Source: Halicephalobus mephisto
Taxonomy: Eukaryota; Nematoda; Chromadorea; Rhabditida; Panagrolaimidae
Assembly (NCBI GenBank): GCA_009193035.1
Contig: SWDT01000058.1
Location: forward strand, 248,001 to 312,000
DNA: 64,000 nucleotides
Direction: 5' to 3'
Part shown: in pieces, positions 50,756-63,850 of the stretch
How positions within the stretch are numbered: position 1 is the first letter of the stretch
How the letters are laid out: every line of letters begins with the position of its first letter
Position numbers and translations under genes: made by a program
The notes under the pieces: model-generated
Database searches by the model: none
Seen by the model: only the letters and a program-made list of their open reading frames with translations
What the model was told of the DNA's origin: nothing

Positions 50756-51944
50756 TTACAGACTATTTTGTTTCCAGGAAACGGATTGAATGTCTTGACT
50801 TTTCAATCCACTGTAATAATCATTGCAACGTTTCTTGGCTTCATCATAGGTGAATTTAGGTTTGAGTCCGAAGAAGATTCTCTGTTTGAAGTCACTTAGA
50901 AAAGTCCAGTGACGGAAAATGAAATAAATATAGACAGGATCCGGGAAGTCATCCAGAAAAGTGTTGACGCCCATCTTGTTGAGGATCCAAGAGGTCAATG
51001 AAGCGAGAATCAAGAACGGGAAAATAAGGAAAAAGGGAATGGTAATCTTGCCCAATTGGAAACGACCAGAATCGGCAAGTAACGGGGTCAAAGTGGCTGT
51101 GTAAATATCCTTGTCTGGGGTCTTATCCCTGATGGTGACAATCTCACGATGAACATCAGAACGGCTACAAAGTTGATCGGCAATTTCGACTAGAGCATGA
51201 GCAGCGTTGGCGGCATAGGTCATCTGGAAGATTCCTCCGCAATCTCCATAAACAGGAAGAAATCCAAGTTTTTCAGAAGCTAGAATAGCGTCACAAACAG
51301 GAGAACAAACATCGCCTTCGCCGTAAAGACTCCCAACTCGAGCAATGACTACTTTGGAGTAGTTCCGATCCATTTGCATCAACAACGTCTCCGCTTTGTG
51401 TTTGGAATCAACATAAGGCTTGAAAGAGATCATTCCGTACTTCTGGATGCCTTCAATTTCACGATTGTTGACATTCGGCCACATCGGAGTGCATTGGAGG
51501 TAGATGGAACTGACGTGGACAATATTGGAGATCGGGGACTCGTTGCAAAGTTTCACAACTTCTTCGACGACTAAAACACAAGAAATAAATAAAAATTAAT
51601 ATATCGACTTACAATTGTAGTTGATTTTCTCGAGTTCTTCCAGGTCTGGAGAGACAGAGAAATCTCGACATTCATAGGCGTTAATTACCTAAAATTCGGC
51701 TTTTCATACAGAAATTTTTTGAATAACTTACGACATTGGCTCCTTCAATGGCGTTCTTGAGGGTTTCCATCCCGACAAACTGCTCCATCCTCATGTTCTC
51801 CAGATTGTTGTTAGGGGAAAATCGAAGTTGGGATTTCGCATCGTGATACCAGACTCTGATTTCGTTCACTCCAAATCCAGCTGCGGCATCGATCAAATGT
51901 TGTCCCAGGAGACAGTTTCCGTCCAAAATCGTCAAAACGGTCAT
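50756..51944 (-). CDS. 3beta-hydroxysteroid dehydrogenase-like SDR enzyme
   Basis: Exons 51732-51944, 51613-51688 and 50756-51570 give 367 residues. MTVLTILDGNCLLGQHLIDA has the position of the Rossmann nucleotide loop, but the usual GxxGxxG is altered to DGNCLLGQ. VHVSSIYLQC and YVDSKHKAETLL supply a Ser and a Y-x-x-x-K pair expected for the SDR catalytic set. VARVGSLYGEGDV and YGDCGGIFQMTYAANAAHA fit the 3beta-HSD family. A hydrophobic segment near the C-terminus (ITIPFFLIFPFLILASL) suggests ER membrane association. C. elegans has several HSD paralogs; I cannot choose among them. Substrate is unknown, and the changed glycine loop may alter cofactor binding. Confidence 0.82.
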
Positions 51945-54135
51945 CGTGAAGAAAGTTAGTAGGGTTAATGGTAGAAGTCACCGGCAAGTTGCTGGATAAA
52001 AACAAAAACGTGCCAAATCAAACTGCGAGTCAACATGAGGAAAAACTGTCGTAAAAACCATTTATATCTCTTTTAAAAAGTCAAATAAGCCATTTTTGAC
52101 GTTCTGGTGATTGTTTAAATGACCATTTTTACACTCTTCAATTGTTAAAAGCCATTTTTCTTTATTTCAAATGTTCAAATGACCATTTTTGACTCTTTGG
52201 ATCTTATCATAAGACCGATAAGCCATCTAATTACATTTCCCACTGTTCGTGTTTTTCTTGACTTTCGTAATTCTTTCTTTTCTAATTTTTTTCATTATTT
52301 TTCACTGTTCTTTGGTTTTTTCCTGTTTTTTCTCCTTATTTGTCCATAAGGAAGTTTATGCACTATAAAGTAACATAATTAAGTAGTTATTTAGCCGGAA
52401 AATTTGATAAATTGAACAAAAGGCCAAGTGTTATTTTTTTATTCAAAAAAATTATAAAATTCGCTTATAAAAAACGAATATATTTATGAATTCAAAGAAC
52501 GACAAAGTTTTTAAGACTACTGTAGGCTTGTGACGTAGAGTCTGAATTTGGGAATTTCCAAGTTTACCGAAAATAGTCAACTTGGTATTTGGACTTATTA
52601 AATTAGAATTATAAAAACATAAATGCAAATATTAAATTAGGAAAATACTAAATTAGAAGTCGGAGGAATTTAATTTGGGACATGGCACAATTACCCAAGT
52701 TACGGTAGGGAGTAATGGAGTACCGGTCCAGCGGGCTCAAAGCCGGGACCCGACGCCCCGTAATTAGGGACAATCACGGCAGGAAAAGAAGGTGATATGT
52801 AATTAAGTACGTTTTCAAGTACAAAATCCCGGAAATAACTTAGAAATGATTAAATCTGGTCGAAAAATATAAATTTTGTTTAAAAATCCGAAATTTCGAA
52901 AAAACTGAAAAAATTCGGATTTTTAAAAATAAGCAAAAATAAAAAACAATTTAAAACCGGAAATTCCGCACTTGAATTAACAATGAGTAAGAACAGATAA
53001 ACGATTTTCGAAACTTTGGAGCTGTTAATTTTTGTTCGAATTTAATATTACGACCGTTATTAATCTGTTTTACAAAAAAAATTAAAAATTTTACAAATGA
53101 TTTTAAAAATATTTAAAAAATAAATCAGTTAATTCTTTTTCGTCGAGAAAGATTGTCCGTTTTAAATAGGAAAATTTGGTAATGATAAAATCACACTATG
53201 GTTTCTAAACGGAAAAACTGACACAAAGATCAGAAAAATCGTTTTTTAAAATCTCAAAAATAAAAGTCAAACTGATAACGCGGGAAATTCAAAAATTACA
53301 ACTTTTTTAAAAATACTTTTAAATTTTTCTAAAAAATGCTTAAATTTTTCTAAAAATAGTTTTAAATTTTTCTTTTTTAAAATAATAAAAAAATCATCGA
53401 TTTTTTAACTTTGAAAATTAAAAATCAATGAATTTAAAAAATATGAAAAATAAAATTTCTGTTCAAAAAATAAAAAAATGATTTTGAAAACTTTTGATTT
53501 TTAAAATTATTCTTTTCTAACATCTGTTAATTGCGAAATTGTTTCGTTAATTGGGGTAATAATATTTTTTTGTACCTTTCTGTATCTCCCTGAGTTTCGT
53601 CCTTGATTCTCGTTGTTTTTGACCTTTTAGACTTCCGGAGTCGAATTACCAAAATTTTATTTTTAACTTTTAAAATGCCAGAAATTCTATTTTAATCCAA
53701 TTTTTAGGTGGTAATTCTTTCAATTACTGTCATTCAATTTTTAATTCTAAAAAAGTAGTTTTCTAAATTCTTACAAAATGGCATTTTCTAGTGGGCTGAT
53801 GATCAAGTTCCAAGTAGTGCAAGATAATTTTCGAATATTCTAATTTTAAAATTGTCGTCATTTTCCAAAGTTTCCTGTTTGGCGAAACTAATCCTAAAAT
53901 TACAACAATTTTTCCAAAATAAGTTTTTCGACTAAATTAATTTTTTTGCGTAATTCAAGCAGTTTCAAAAATATTTTTTATGAAATTTCTCAAAATTAGT
54001 CTAATTAGTGAATAAAAACAGTGTTTGAAATAACGATTAAAACAACAGAGATCTTTATTGTAAAATTCAGAACAGGAACTATTCAGATCATTTAGGATAT
54101 GGGAAAATGTATATTTCTAACTGGACTACTGTAGT
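51945..54135. other. Gene-poor spacer
   Basis: The stretch 52000-52230 repeats AAATGACCATTTTT-like words. A GC-richer island with a spliced-leader-like sequence lies at 52684-52800. The remainder is AT-rich; no protein-coding gene is supported. Confidence 0.5.
52684..52785 (+). ncRNA. Possible spliced-leader-like RNA
   Basis: Positions 52684-52704 read GGCACAATTACCCAAGTTAC plus G, followed directly by GT. The core AATTACCCAAGTT matches 13 consecutive bases of nematode SL1, which also begins with GG and is followed by a GT donor. The sequence can pair ATTAC with GTAAT around the donor, and a second nested hairpin (GGTCC-AGC-GGGCT-CAA-AGCC-G-GGACC) lies at about 52725-52751. Against it, I find no Sm site (A-T4/6-G) after that hairpin, and the 5' part and the bases before the donor differ from SL1. 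It could be a diverged or dead SL gene, or chance. Confidence 0.3.
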
Positions 54136-54810
<675 letters not shown>

Positions 54811-55504
54811 GTATATTTTCTTTTTGAGTCTGATCTTTAATTATCCCAGGTACTAGTTGTCAGTTTATCTGTCCTCAAAATACTTTTTCAAAACAACCGT
54901 AATTTGATTTTAATATTTTCGAAATTATCACGTTCGAATTCAATTTTTTTTATTGTTGCAGGGATTACAAGGTACCCAGAAGCAAAATGATATCATTCAA
55001 ACTTCGCCTGCGGCTCCCTCCGGGTGAAAGTTTATGACGTATTCCGGTGTCGATTTTGAAATTGATACTTGGATTGGAATTTTTAAGCGCCCCCGTAAGC
55101 ATTTCACAAAAAAAACAAAAAACAAAATAACCACCCACTTGACCGGTCAACCCTTAGTTTTTAAAATTTTTTACTACAGTAAGTCAACTAAGAAGGTAAA
55201 AAAGATTAAAGAACTTTAGTGTACTTCAGTTATAGTACTTCTGGAATGCTCCAGAAACTAGATTGCCAAAGGCTAACTAAACAAAGAACTCAATTGATCT
55301 CGGTAGGAAACATGACGAAAGTGTAATTAAAAAAGATTTCGATTTTCACTCATTTCAGAGATGGGCAAAGTGCGCCAGAAGGAAGTCTTGGTACAATCCC
55401 AAAGAAAAAATATGATAATTACAATAGTTGAATTACTTTTTACCTAGTTACATATAACGAAATAATATTACCGTATATGAAAATAAAGTTCAAAAATTTT
55501 CCAG

Positions 55505-55668
55505 TTGCACTATGCCCGCAACATGGGCGCAAGCTGCCAGTTGGAATTTTAAATTTTAGTTGGCAATGATTAACTTTTATGTACAAATGATATTTTTTAA
55601 ACCTGATCTTTAAATTCGCAATTTTTCGATTGCACTATGCCCGCAACATGGGCGCGAGCTGCCAGTTA
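55505..55668. repeat. 38-base direct repeat with internal hairpin
   Basis: TTGCACTATGCCCGCAACAT followed by GGGCGC and AGCTGCCAGTT begins at 55505 and 55630 (offset 125); the copies differ at one base (CAAG against CGAG). GCCC and GGGC within each copy can pair around GCAACAT. Both are followed by related A/T sequence. Confidence 0.85.
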
Positions 55669-56207
55669 GAATTTAAAATTTTTAGATAAATAATTTTTTA
55701 ACCTTGATCATTCAATTCGTAATTTCCTAATCGCATTAGATTCAGTGTTGACGCAAATTATTCGTAATTTTTAATCATTATGTGAAAATTATTCACTTTT
55801 TTGCTGACAATATTACGTCACTCCGATCATTGAGTGAAATTGATTAATTTTTGATCACCAGCATTTCTTCGTCCCTAATGCTCCGATTTCTCAATCCAGA
55901 CATTAGTCAAATATTTGTTCCACCTCCTTGTCGTTCCATAAACCGAAAAGCTTTGTAAAATGTTTTTTGTTTGGAATTACTAAACCGTAACTAGTTTGTT
56001 GGTTCTTTGTCTGAGTACTATATCATAATTCAAACTAGTTTTTGCATTTTCTTGATTAGTGGGCGAAAGAGCAGCTATATTCCCCGGGGCAATTTGGCGT
56101 GTACTTCAAAAAATATCCGAAAATTTAAGTTAATCAAGCAGGTGTATTCCGAAAATAGAAAAAGTACAAAAATTAATTAATCTTAAAAAAAAATGAATTT
56201 CGTACAG

Positions 56208-56317
56208 CTGTGAATCATTGTATTCAGGATCTCAAAGATCAAAGTGATTCACGTAGTCAGATAGACAACTCAGCGGGGGATGACAAGGACCTCGTTGACA
56301 TGATGAGGAAGTTATAA
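56208..56317 (+). CDS. Exon-like ORF, unrecognised
   Basis: A CGTACAG acceptor ending at 56207 opens a 35-codon frame to TAA. It reads VNHCIQDLKDQSDSRSQIDN then SAGDDKDLVDMMRKL, which has the composition of a real protein end. A nearby upstream patch (about 56061-56125, WAKEQLYSPGQFGVYFKKYP) also looks coding, but I found no in-phase joining of the two. No family was recognised. Confidence 0.25.
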
Positions 56318-56377
56318 TTATCTTAGTCATTTGAATTTTTTCGAAATTTTTTGAAACTTATTATTCACATTCCGTAC

Positions 56378-56830
56378 ATACAAAAAACGCAACTTTTGGT
56401 CCAGTAACGAATGCAAATCGTCACTATTAATTTTTAATTTTCCTCACTATTAAGTTTTGATTTTCGTCACTATTAATTTCCAATTTTCGTCATAAAAATC
56501 AAATATTAATGAAAATGTAACAATTATATCACATTTCACAATTATTACTGGACCAAAAGTTGCGTTTTTTATATACTGGCGCTGTTTTTGGATAGTGATT
56601 TTGACAGCTCCAGTAAATTTTGGATAGTGACTAGAAAGCCCTGATTTGAGTTCGAAATAAACACTATCCAAAACCTCTACACGAAAATATAACTTTTGAC
56701 TTTGTAAAAAAATGCAAATCGTCATTATTTTTTAATTTCCGTCATAAAAGTCAAATATTAATGAAAATGTAACGATTGTGATTCATTTCGCAATTATTAC
56801 TGGACCAAAAGTTGCGTTTTTTTATGTGTA
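56378..56830. repeat. MITE - hairpin - MITE composite
   Basis: The first copy (about 56380-56575) has perfect terminal inverted repeats ACAAAAAACGCAACTTTTGG continuing TCCAGTAA. The middle (about 56585-56675) carries GGATAGTG and CACTATCC. A second, shortened copy follows to about 56825. The order and spacing match 2755-3150. Confidence 0.85.
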
Positions 56831-57246
56831 TAGTTAGTACATATTTGCAAGCTGTAGAAACCCCAGAGACACGGTTCTAGATAGTTATCTGAGGCATTTA
56901 AACCCAATAGAATTCCCCCTGAATGAGTCATTATTGAATACTATCGTCCTATGTTGGAAATTTCACTATCTTAATCATCCGAATCAACGTGTCACTCTAC
57001 TTCGGTCACGACGTCAGCACTTGTATAGTTAGAAATTTCAATAAAATTATTACACTAAATATTTTGCAATTTCCACCCCCCGTAAAATCCACATGGTTTT
57101 AAGCTTGATCGAAGCAATTTTCAAAGGAAGCGGATGCCAAAACAAAAAATCCCGATTTCCGGGTGACAGACAAATCGTGGTTCAAGGTACAGACCTAGTA
57201 CATGGTCCGATCAGACTTGAAAAAATTTCTTTGCAAAAAAACTGAC

Positions 57247-57569
57247 CTTAGTATTCTCCTCAAAGCTCGGGTTTCTCTTCGAACATTAGGAATCTGGGGT
57301 TCTTGCTGGATTAACACACCGTCGTCAGAGATAGCGATGTCTGAATCAGATTGTCTGATTGGCACTCCGTTAGTGAACAATAGTAAACTGGAGAAAAATA
57401 ATACAAAAAATACTGTAGAACAAGGAAATGAGGAAATGTAACTTCTTTTTTGTTTCCTGTTTTCAGAATCCTCATTCTGGAGCTGAATAGTTTCAATTTC
57501 CTCTGGCATCGTTTCTTCTGAAGCCGTCGTAGTTGATGTCGAAGCTTTCGAACACTCGGGAAAATGCAT
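57247..57569 (-). CDS. Possible first exon of a membrane or secreted protein
   Basis: The minus strand has a TTTTTCAG acceptor ending at 57592, an ATG at 57569 and a donor (CTAAG then GTCAGT) at 57246. The 107 codons begin MHFPECSKASTSTTTASEE, then an acidic/basic stretch, a hydrophobic segment (TVFFVLFFSSLLLFTNG) and a tail VPIRQSDSDIAIS ending in the basic RRETRALRRILR. The layout suits a single-pass or signal-anchored protein. Downstream exons are not proven; 54136-54383 is a candidate but the phase does not fit directly. No family was recognised. Confidence 0.35.
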
Positions 57570-57625
57570 GATTTCGGAAATTTTAAATTTCACTGAAAAA
57601 ATACAAAATAATTTTATAATTTTAG

Positions 57626-57858
57626 CTAGTAGGCCAACACGATTGAACTACAATAGGACAAATGTCGGCTTCAGTAGGTGGAAAGCAAAATGTCGAAAAC
57701 TAAGGGCGGAGCAAGACAAGCTGGATTTTTCACAAGTCACTTCTAGTCAAGGGGGATTCCGAAGTTCTTTTTCGAAGGGGATTTGTAGTGAAATGAAAGA
57801 TTTTCTAGATAATCTTGTCGAGACATGTTATAAACAGAAAAAAGATTTGAAGGGATAA
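57626..57858 (+). CDS. Exon-like ORF, unrecognised, basic
   Basis: After an AATTTTAG acceptor ending at 57625 the plus strand is open to TAA at 57858. It reads SRPTRLNYNRTNVGFSRWKA then KCRKLRAEQDKLDFSQ and ends KDFLDNLVETCYKQKKDLKG. The Lys/Arg-rich start and helical end have real-protein character. The frame is also open back to an ATG at 57568, overlapping the opposite-strand candidate. No family was recognised. Confidence 0.3.
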
Positions 57859-58029
57859 AGTGATTAAAAAAGAAGTTTCAGAAGATAAAGATTAGATACT
57901 GACCGCAAATGACGACTGGTAGACAGAGCCATATAATTCAGAATTGTGACGGATGCGGGGGAAGTCGTCACAAACACGTCCCGAATATAACTTTGTTAAT
58001 TAATGACGTTTTAAAAAAATTCGCAAATT

Positions 58030-58440
58030 AATGTCACAAATTTCTGGAATAGTGACCGGAAATTCTCCCCGTAAAATTCCAGTCACTATCCAGAATTGTT
58101 ATTGGAGCTGTTTTTGTTTAAAATGTTAATTATTACTTTGGATAGTGATTGAACATCATTTTAATAATAAAATAGACACTATCCAAGGTCGTCATTGGAG
58201 TTTTTTGATTCCGATATATTATCTCAGATAGTGACTGAATATTATTTTTGATAATAAAATGGACACTGTCTGAGATCGTCATTGGACTTGTTTTATGGTT
58301 GTCGGAAATGAATTCCAATATCACTTTTGACTCATGGCCGGTTTGGAAAGCAGATCATTATTTTAGGCATTATTCGAAATTATTAACGAAACTGGTTTTG
58401 AGAGAAATCAGTTCCAGTAGCGAACTTGGATAGCAACTTC
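58030..58440. repeat. Palindromic GGATAGTGACT-family repeats
   Basis: AATAGTGACCGG with CAGTCACTATCC, then GGATAGTGATTGA with GACACTATCC, then AGATAGTGACTGA with GACACTGTCT: three consecutive hairpin-forming pairs with conserved spacers ATTGGAGCTGTTTT. Confidence 0.75.
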
Positions 58441-60394
58441 ATTAAGTATCACTATACTAAATTTCCTAATTTTAATAAACTCAAAAAATTTTACATTCTA
58501 TCAAATATTACTATTTCGACTAGATTCGCTACAGTAATTCATGGGACTTTTATGAATAAAAATAAAAAACAAAAATTCCATCAAGTGGAGCGGGCAACCA
58601 ACTTACGAAATTCAAAAACTTGAATAATCTTTCCTAGTACCACCCTTTTTATATTTGTTTTCAGAGATGGACCCTTAGGACCTCCCTCTTGTTAGCAGGG
58701 AGATAAATAAGATTAGCATAATTCAATAGGTAATTTTGAAATTAGTGAGTTCTGTTTGTTGACTCAAATCCAACTATTAATTTTTCACTCAAATTCGGTC
58801 AAATAACAATTTAAAACTTAAAAATTACAAGGTAAGACATAATTATGAAAAATTTTAAAATAATTTTGATACCAAAATTGAAGGCTTCTAGTTCTCGTGA
58901 TAAAACTTACTCCTTGGTCTTGGAAGGAAAAAATGCAAAAATGTTTTAAAACGAAAAATATTTTTAATTTCGCAAAAAATCTTTTTTTTACTTTTTTGGA
59001 ATGGAAATTCTCTATTTGTTTAAAATCCATTTTTAGTTATTTTCCCGTCGGAATGTGGAAAGGATAAACGTCCATTTGGTCAGCATATCCCACTCGCGTA
59101 AGTCCTCTCAAGTTTAACTGCAACAGAACTAAGGGGACTCGAGTGACCAGTCGAAATGGAACAAGTGCTTTTTTCGAGGGAAATTCAAACTAGTCACGTT
59201 GAAACGTGAAAGTTTATCCAATTAGGAGGATTTTGAGATATTCATATGTTTAGATTTTTCAAATATAAAAGTGGAACGAACTTTATTTTTTTGAAAATGG
59301 AATTCTTCAAACTCAAAGGTCGTACGGAGTATGGACGATTTAGACAAACGAGATAATTCTAAGAATATTTGACTATCTGAATTCAATGAACTAAAATCGC
59401 ATTCGAAATTCGAAGAAGATCGACAACACGAGTTGGGCAAACTGCACAAATCGCTCTGGTTAGTAATTGGCGCCAATGTCCCTAATAGGAGCTTCGTGTT
59501 CCACTTTCGAAATGCTAGTCTAACAAACCGATAGGGAGCTTTTGTTGTGAGAAAACTCCTAGCTAAATTCCGAGGTACTCGAATAGTGATTGGAAAATTT
59601 ACTAAAGAATCACTATCCAAGATCGCTATCGGAGCAGATTTCCAACAACAAAAAAGGTGTGCACTCACCTTGCTACTGAGAACAGACTGGTTCGTTCAGT
59701 GGCAAAGTGAACTTGGCGTTCTGTGACAAACACTGTTTTCATGTAAATCACTTCCATGTTAACATACTTGATTTCGAATTCCTATGGATGTTTATTTGTA
59801 GGTTTCATATACCAACTCTTATTAATTTTTGCTTCAATTACGATTTGTGGCATCTTTACTGCCTGTAATTACAGGATTATTATCCACTTTTTTGACTATT
59901 AAATGCATCAAAAATGTGCGAAATTTACACAAAAATATGAACAAAGATTTGCAATTTACTCAGTAAATCAATTAGGGAAACACCCATCATAGGTGTCGAG
60001 AATGAGAAACAAAATATGTCTAAGCCTAAATCCAATCTAAACCTGGCCTAACATAATTAAGATGGCCACTGAAAATTGAAATATATGGATTAACCAAAGT
60101 TGTCTTTGAAGATACATAAATACATATTAAGTGATTCATGGGGCGAGAACAACATTAAGATCAAGAAGTTGTTCAAATTTCAAAAAATTCATATATTATT
60201 ACTTTGTATTTTCGTTCAATTTCACCATAATACCTCTAATTTCTAATGTCCAACTATTATTCCATCGATATATCTTTAAGATATTACGGTAATAGTAATA
60301 AATAATTTCAAGGAAATTAGAAAAAAATTGGTGTAATATAAAAAATTAATTTTTCATCGGTCACAAAATGCCAAATTCATTTTGCTACTTCTAA

Positions 60395-60735
60395 AAAACA
60401 GTTCTAATAGCAGTCTTGGATAGTGACTAGAAGGAGAGAATTTTTAAACTAAGGTAGTCACTATCCAAGATTGCTATTGGAGCAGGTTTTCAATAATAAA
60501 AAACAGCTCTAATAACAGTCTTGGATAGTGACTAGAAAAGGAAAATTTTTAAACTAAAGTAGTTACTATCCAAGATTGCTATTGGAATTGAATTTCAACA
60601 CTGAAAAATAACTAATAGCAGTCTTGGATAGTGACTGGAAAGGGAAGTTTTCTAAACTAAAGTGGCCACCGTCAATGTTTGTTATTGGATCATTTATTCG
60701 TAGAGATAGATCCAATAACAAGCGTTGAATAATGT
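60395..60735. repeat. Array of palindromic GGATAGTGACT hairpins (right arm, inverted)
   Basis: Three units here are the reverse complement, in reverse order, of the 54430-54810 array, including the spacers (AGCTCTAATAACAGTCTTGG and CAAGATTGCTATTGGAATTG). The last unit is degraded. Confidence 0.85.
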
Positions 60736-61399
60736 CAACATTTGCCCAATCCATTGCCATTTCTAGGGACTATAGACCTCGTCTAAATATCAAATTCCGA
60801 TATTCTTCTCAAAAAGATTAGTCGTCTTAATCATCATATATCCACCATGAAAGTTAGTTTTCTCATCATTCATTTCCTTTATTTCAGAATCCTAAGTCCC
60901 GAAAAGTCACTTCAATCTCTTTCTAAATCAAGTCCGTCCACTACGTCAACGTTCGGTTTCATCATTAATTTTTGAATTAAATTCCCGGAGTCACGTTTCA
61001 AGACAGACTTTCCTTTTTTTCGACGTCAGTTTGTCCATGGCAAAAAACAAATAAAAAAAACGAGGGCGTTGAATGACCACTCTTGAATAGAAAAACGTGG
61101 TTTTTAAAGACATTCTTATTTCTAAAATTCAACAAACGCGTGGGAGAGGTTTCATTTCCTAAGGCAATGCCTACTGTGATTCTTCTGACGTAAAATTAGA
61201 AATATTTTTGGAACAATAAAAATTAAAAAAATTAAATTTTTTAAGTAACAAAGGAATAATTGGATTTTTCCAGATCATCGCCCTAATTTTTTCTTCGAAA
61301 AACTGCAAAATGCGACTAAATTATTTTTTGCAGAAAAGTATTAGGTCATTGAAATGCTAATTTCGTCTTAGAAACTTTAATTAGAAATGTTTAATTTTT

Positions 61400-61760
61400 C
61401 AAAATCGTATGTAAAAAATATTTCGCAATAATAACAATAATAAATTTTTTTAAAAATATTATTAAATTTGAATATTATAATAATTTCGAAAATTAAAAAT
61501 AAATTTAAAAAAATAATAATTTCGAAAATTTAAAATTTAAAAAAAATTATTAAGTTCAAAAATTTTTAAAAATATAATAACTTCGAAAATTTAAAATAAA
61601 TTTAAAAAATATAATAATTTTGAAAGTTTTTAAAAAATTTAAAAAATAATAATTTCGAAAATTTAAAATTAAAAAAAATTAATAATTTCGGAAATTTAAA
61701 ATAAATTAAAAAAATATAAAAATTTCGAAAATTTAAAATAAATTTAAGAAAAAATGAAAA
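61400..61760. repeat. A/T low-complexity block
   Basis: Repeats of AATTTCGAAAATTTAAAAT-like words with spacings of about 40 bases. Confidence 0.7.
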
Positions 61761-62559
61761 ATCACTTTTTTCAGTAATCTTTGAATCATCAAAAATGATT
61801 TTTTTTGATGACAAATCAAGGATTAACATCATTGTATTTTTAATTTTCGAAGATGGATTTCCAACTACCAATTTAGTTTTCCCAAAAAAATTTTAATTTA
61901 TGATCGACTACAGGAGTAGGCAGTAATTGCAACTTTTTCTTCAAATTCTATTCTCACGGGGAAAAATAAATTATTAAAAAGAATATAGTCATTTGATGAT
62001 GCTACTTCTGGAAGTTCATTTTATTAAAGAAAATTAAAGTTCATTTTTACTACGAATTTTTTTTTCACAATTTAACGAGCAATTCTTCCGTGAATCCCAC
62101 GTCCTCTTGCCCTGAGGGGATGGAAACAATAAAATCCAAGACGTGCCAAATTTGACCTTTCTCAATTTGGCATTTGGACCGGAATTGCAGAATCTGGTCG
62201 ATTTTCGAAGGTGTTAGTAAACAAACAACCAGGCATACTGTAGGTGTTAATTAGTTTAAAAAGTAGTTTTTGCAGGGTGGAGAATTTTGACAAACAGTCA
62301 AAGGGTCGAAAATGTTGAGGTTATTGGCATTTGGAACAGAAGGTCAAGGGTTAATTCCAAAATAGAAACTTCCGGAAAATAAGTTGCAAAATGAATTACT
62401 TCCTGACATTCGAAGAGCCGAATGCCAAAATGTAAATTTTTATTTTTGCTCTTAAAAACGTCACTACCGTAACTTCGAAACTAAAACGTTAGAAATACTA
62501 CTCCAAGGATTGAATTTGTATTTCGCACTAGGTATCAGGACGTCAATATTGTGTTTTTT

Positions 62560-63850
62560 AAATCGAAGTATTCAGAACACTACGCCAAGGATCAAATTTA
62601 CATCTTGACATTCGATCCCACAATGTCAAAAATTATGGTTTTTATTTTTTATGAAAAATAATTCTAATATAATCATTCTAAAATTGAAGTATTCAGAATA
62701 CTACACAAGAATCAAATTTATATTTTGGCATTCAGTCCCACAATGCCAAAAATTAAGGTTCTTTATAAAAAGTAATATTAATATAATCATTCTAAAATTG
62801 AAGTATTCAGAACACTACACAAGAATCAAATTTATATTTTGGCATTCAGTCCCACAATGCCAGAAATTAAGGTTTTTATTTTTTTCTAAAGTACTAAACT
62901 CCAATGTACCAAGCATCAACATATACAGTACTACACCAAAAAACAAATTTATATTTTGGTATTCAGTTCCACAATGCCAGAAATTAAGATTTTTAAAATG
63001 AAAAATAATTCTAATATAATCATTCTAAAATTGAAGTATTCAGAACACTACGCCAAAAATCAAATTTGCATCTTGACATTCGATCCCTCAATGCCAGAAA
63101 TTAAGATTTTTATTTTTTTCTAAAGTACTGAACTTCAATGTACTAAACATCAACATATACAGTACCACGTCAAGAATCAAATTTATATTTTGGCATTGAG
63201 TACCAGGACGCCAAAATACTAATTTTTTTTTATTACAGAGGACAAAACGCCGACTATAATTTCCTAATTGAGGTGTTCAAAAAAGACACTAAATAATAAA
63301 TATATATTTTGAAATTAAATATCGAAACGTCATAACTTTTATTTTTATTTTTATTATAGAAAATTGAACATAAAGTAATTTTCGAATTTACTTGCTCTGT
63401 ACTACAAAAAAAACAATAAATTAATATTTTTAAATCAGAATGTCAAAATAATAATTTTCATGAACAACATAACGTCATACTGTAATTTCGAAGTTAAACT
63501 ACTCATAACGTTAAGTCAAAAAACAATATTTCGACATTCAGTCGCACAACGCCAAAAAAATTATTTTTTTATTTTTTATAAAAATTAAATATTAACATAA
63601 TAATTTTCAGATTAAGATATTCAGAACATTGCGCCAAATAATAAATTAAATTTTTGGCATTCAGTCGCACAACGCCAAAAAAATGATTTTTTATTTTTTA
63701 TAAAAATTAAATATTAATACAGTAATTCTAAAATTAAGATATTCAGAACACTACGCCAAAGATCAAGTTTGCATTTTTGGCATTCGGTTCCAAAACGCCA
63801 AAAACAGTCGTTTTTATTTTTTATAAAAATTAAATATTAATATTCGGTAA
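62560..63850. repeat. Minisatellite, unit about 115 bases, each with a hairpin
   Basis: TTCAGAACACTAC or a variant recurs at about 62571, 62692, 62806, 62925, 63039 and 63155, with more degraded units to about 63850. Each unit carries TTTTGGCATTC...CAATGCCAAAA, which can fold back on itself. Coding frames in it (e.g. 62651-63001) merely reflect the repeat. Confidence 0.85.

Noticed and set aside
59222..59668. 148-codon minus-strand ORF
   Set aside because: It begins at a non-ATG codon, part of it encodes the GGATAGTGATT repeat, and there are no splice or family signals.
62651..63001. 116-codon plus-strand ORF
   Set aside because: It is an open frame through the minisatellite; the protein is the repeat unit translated.
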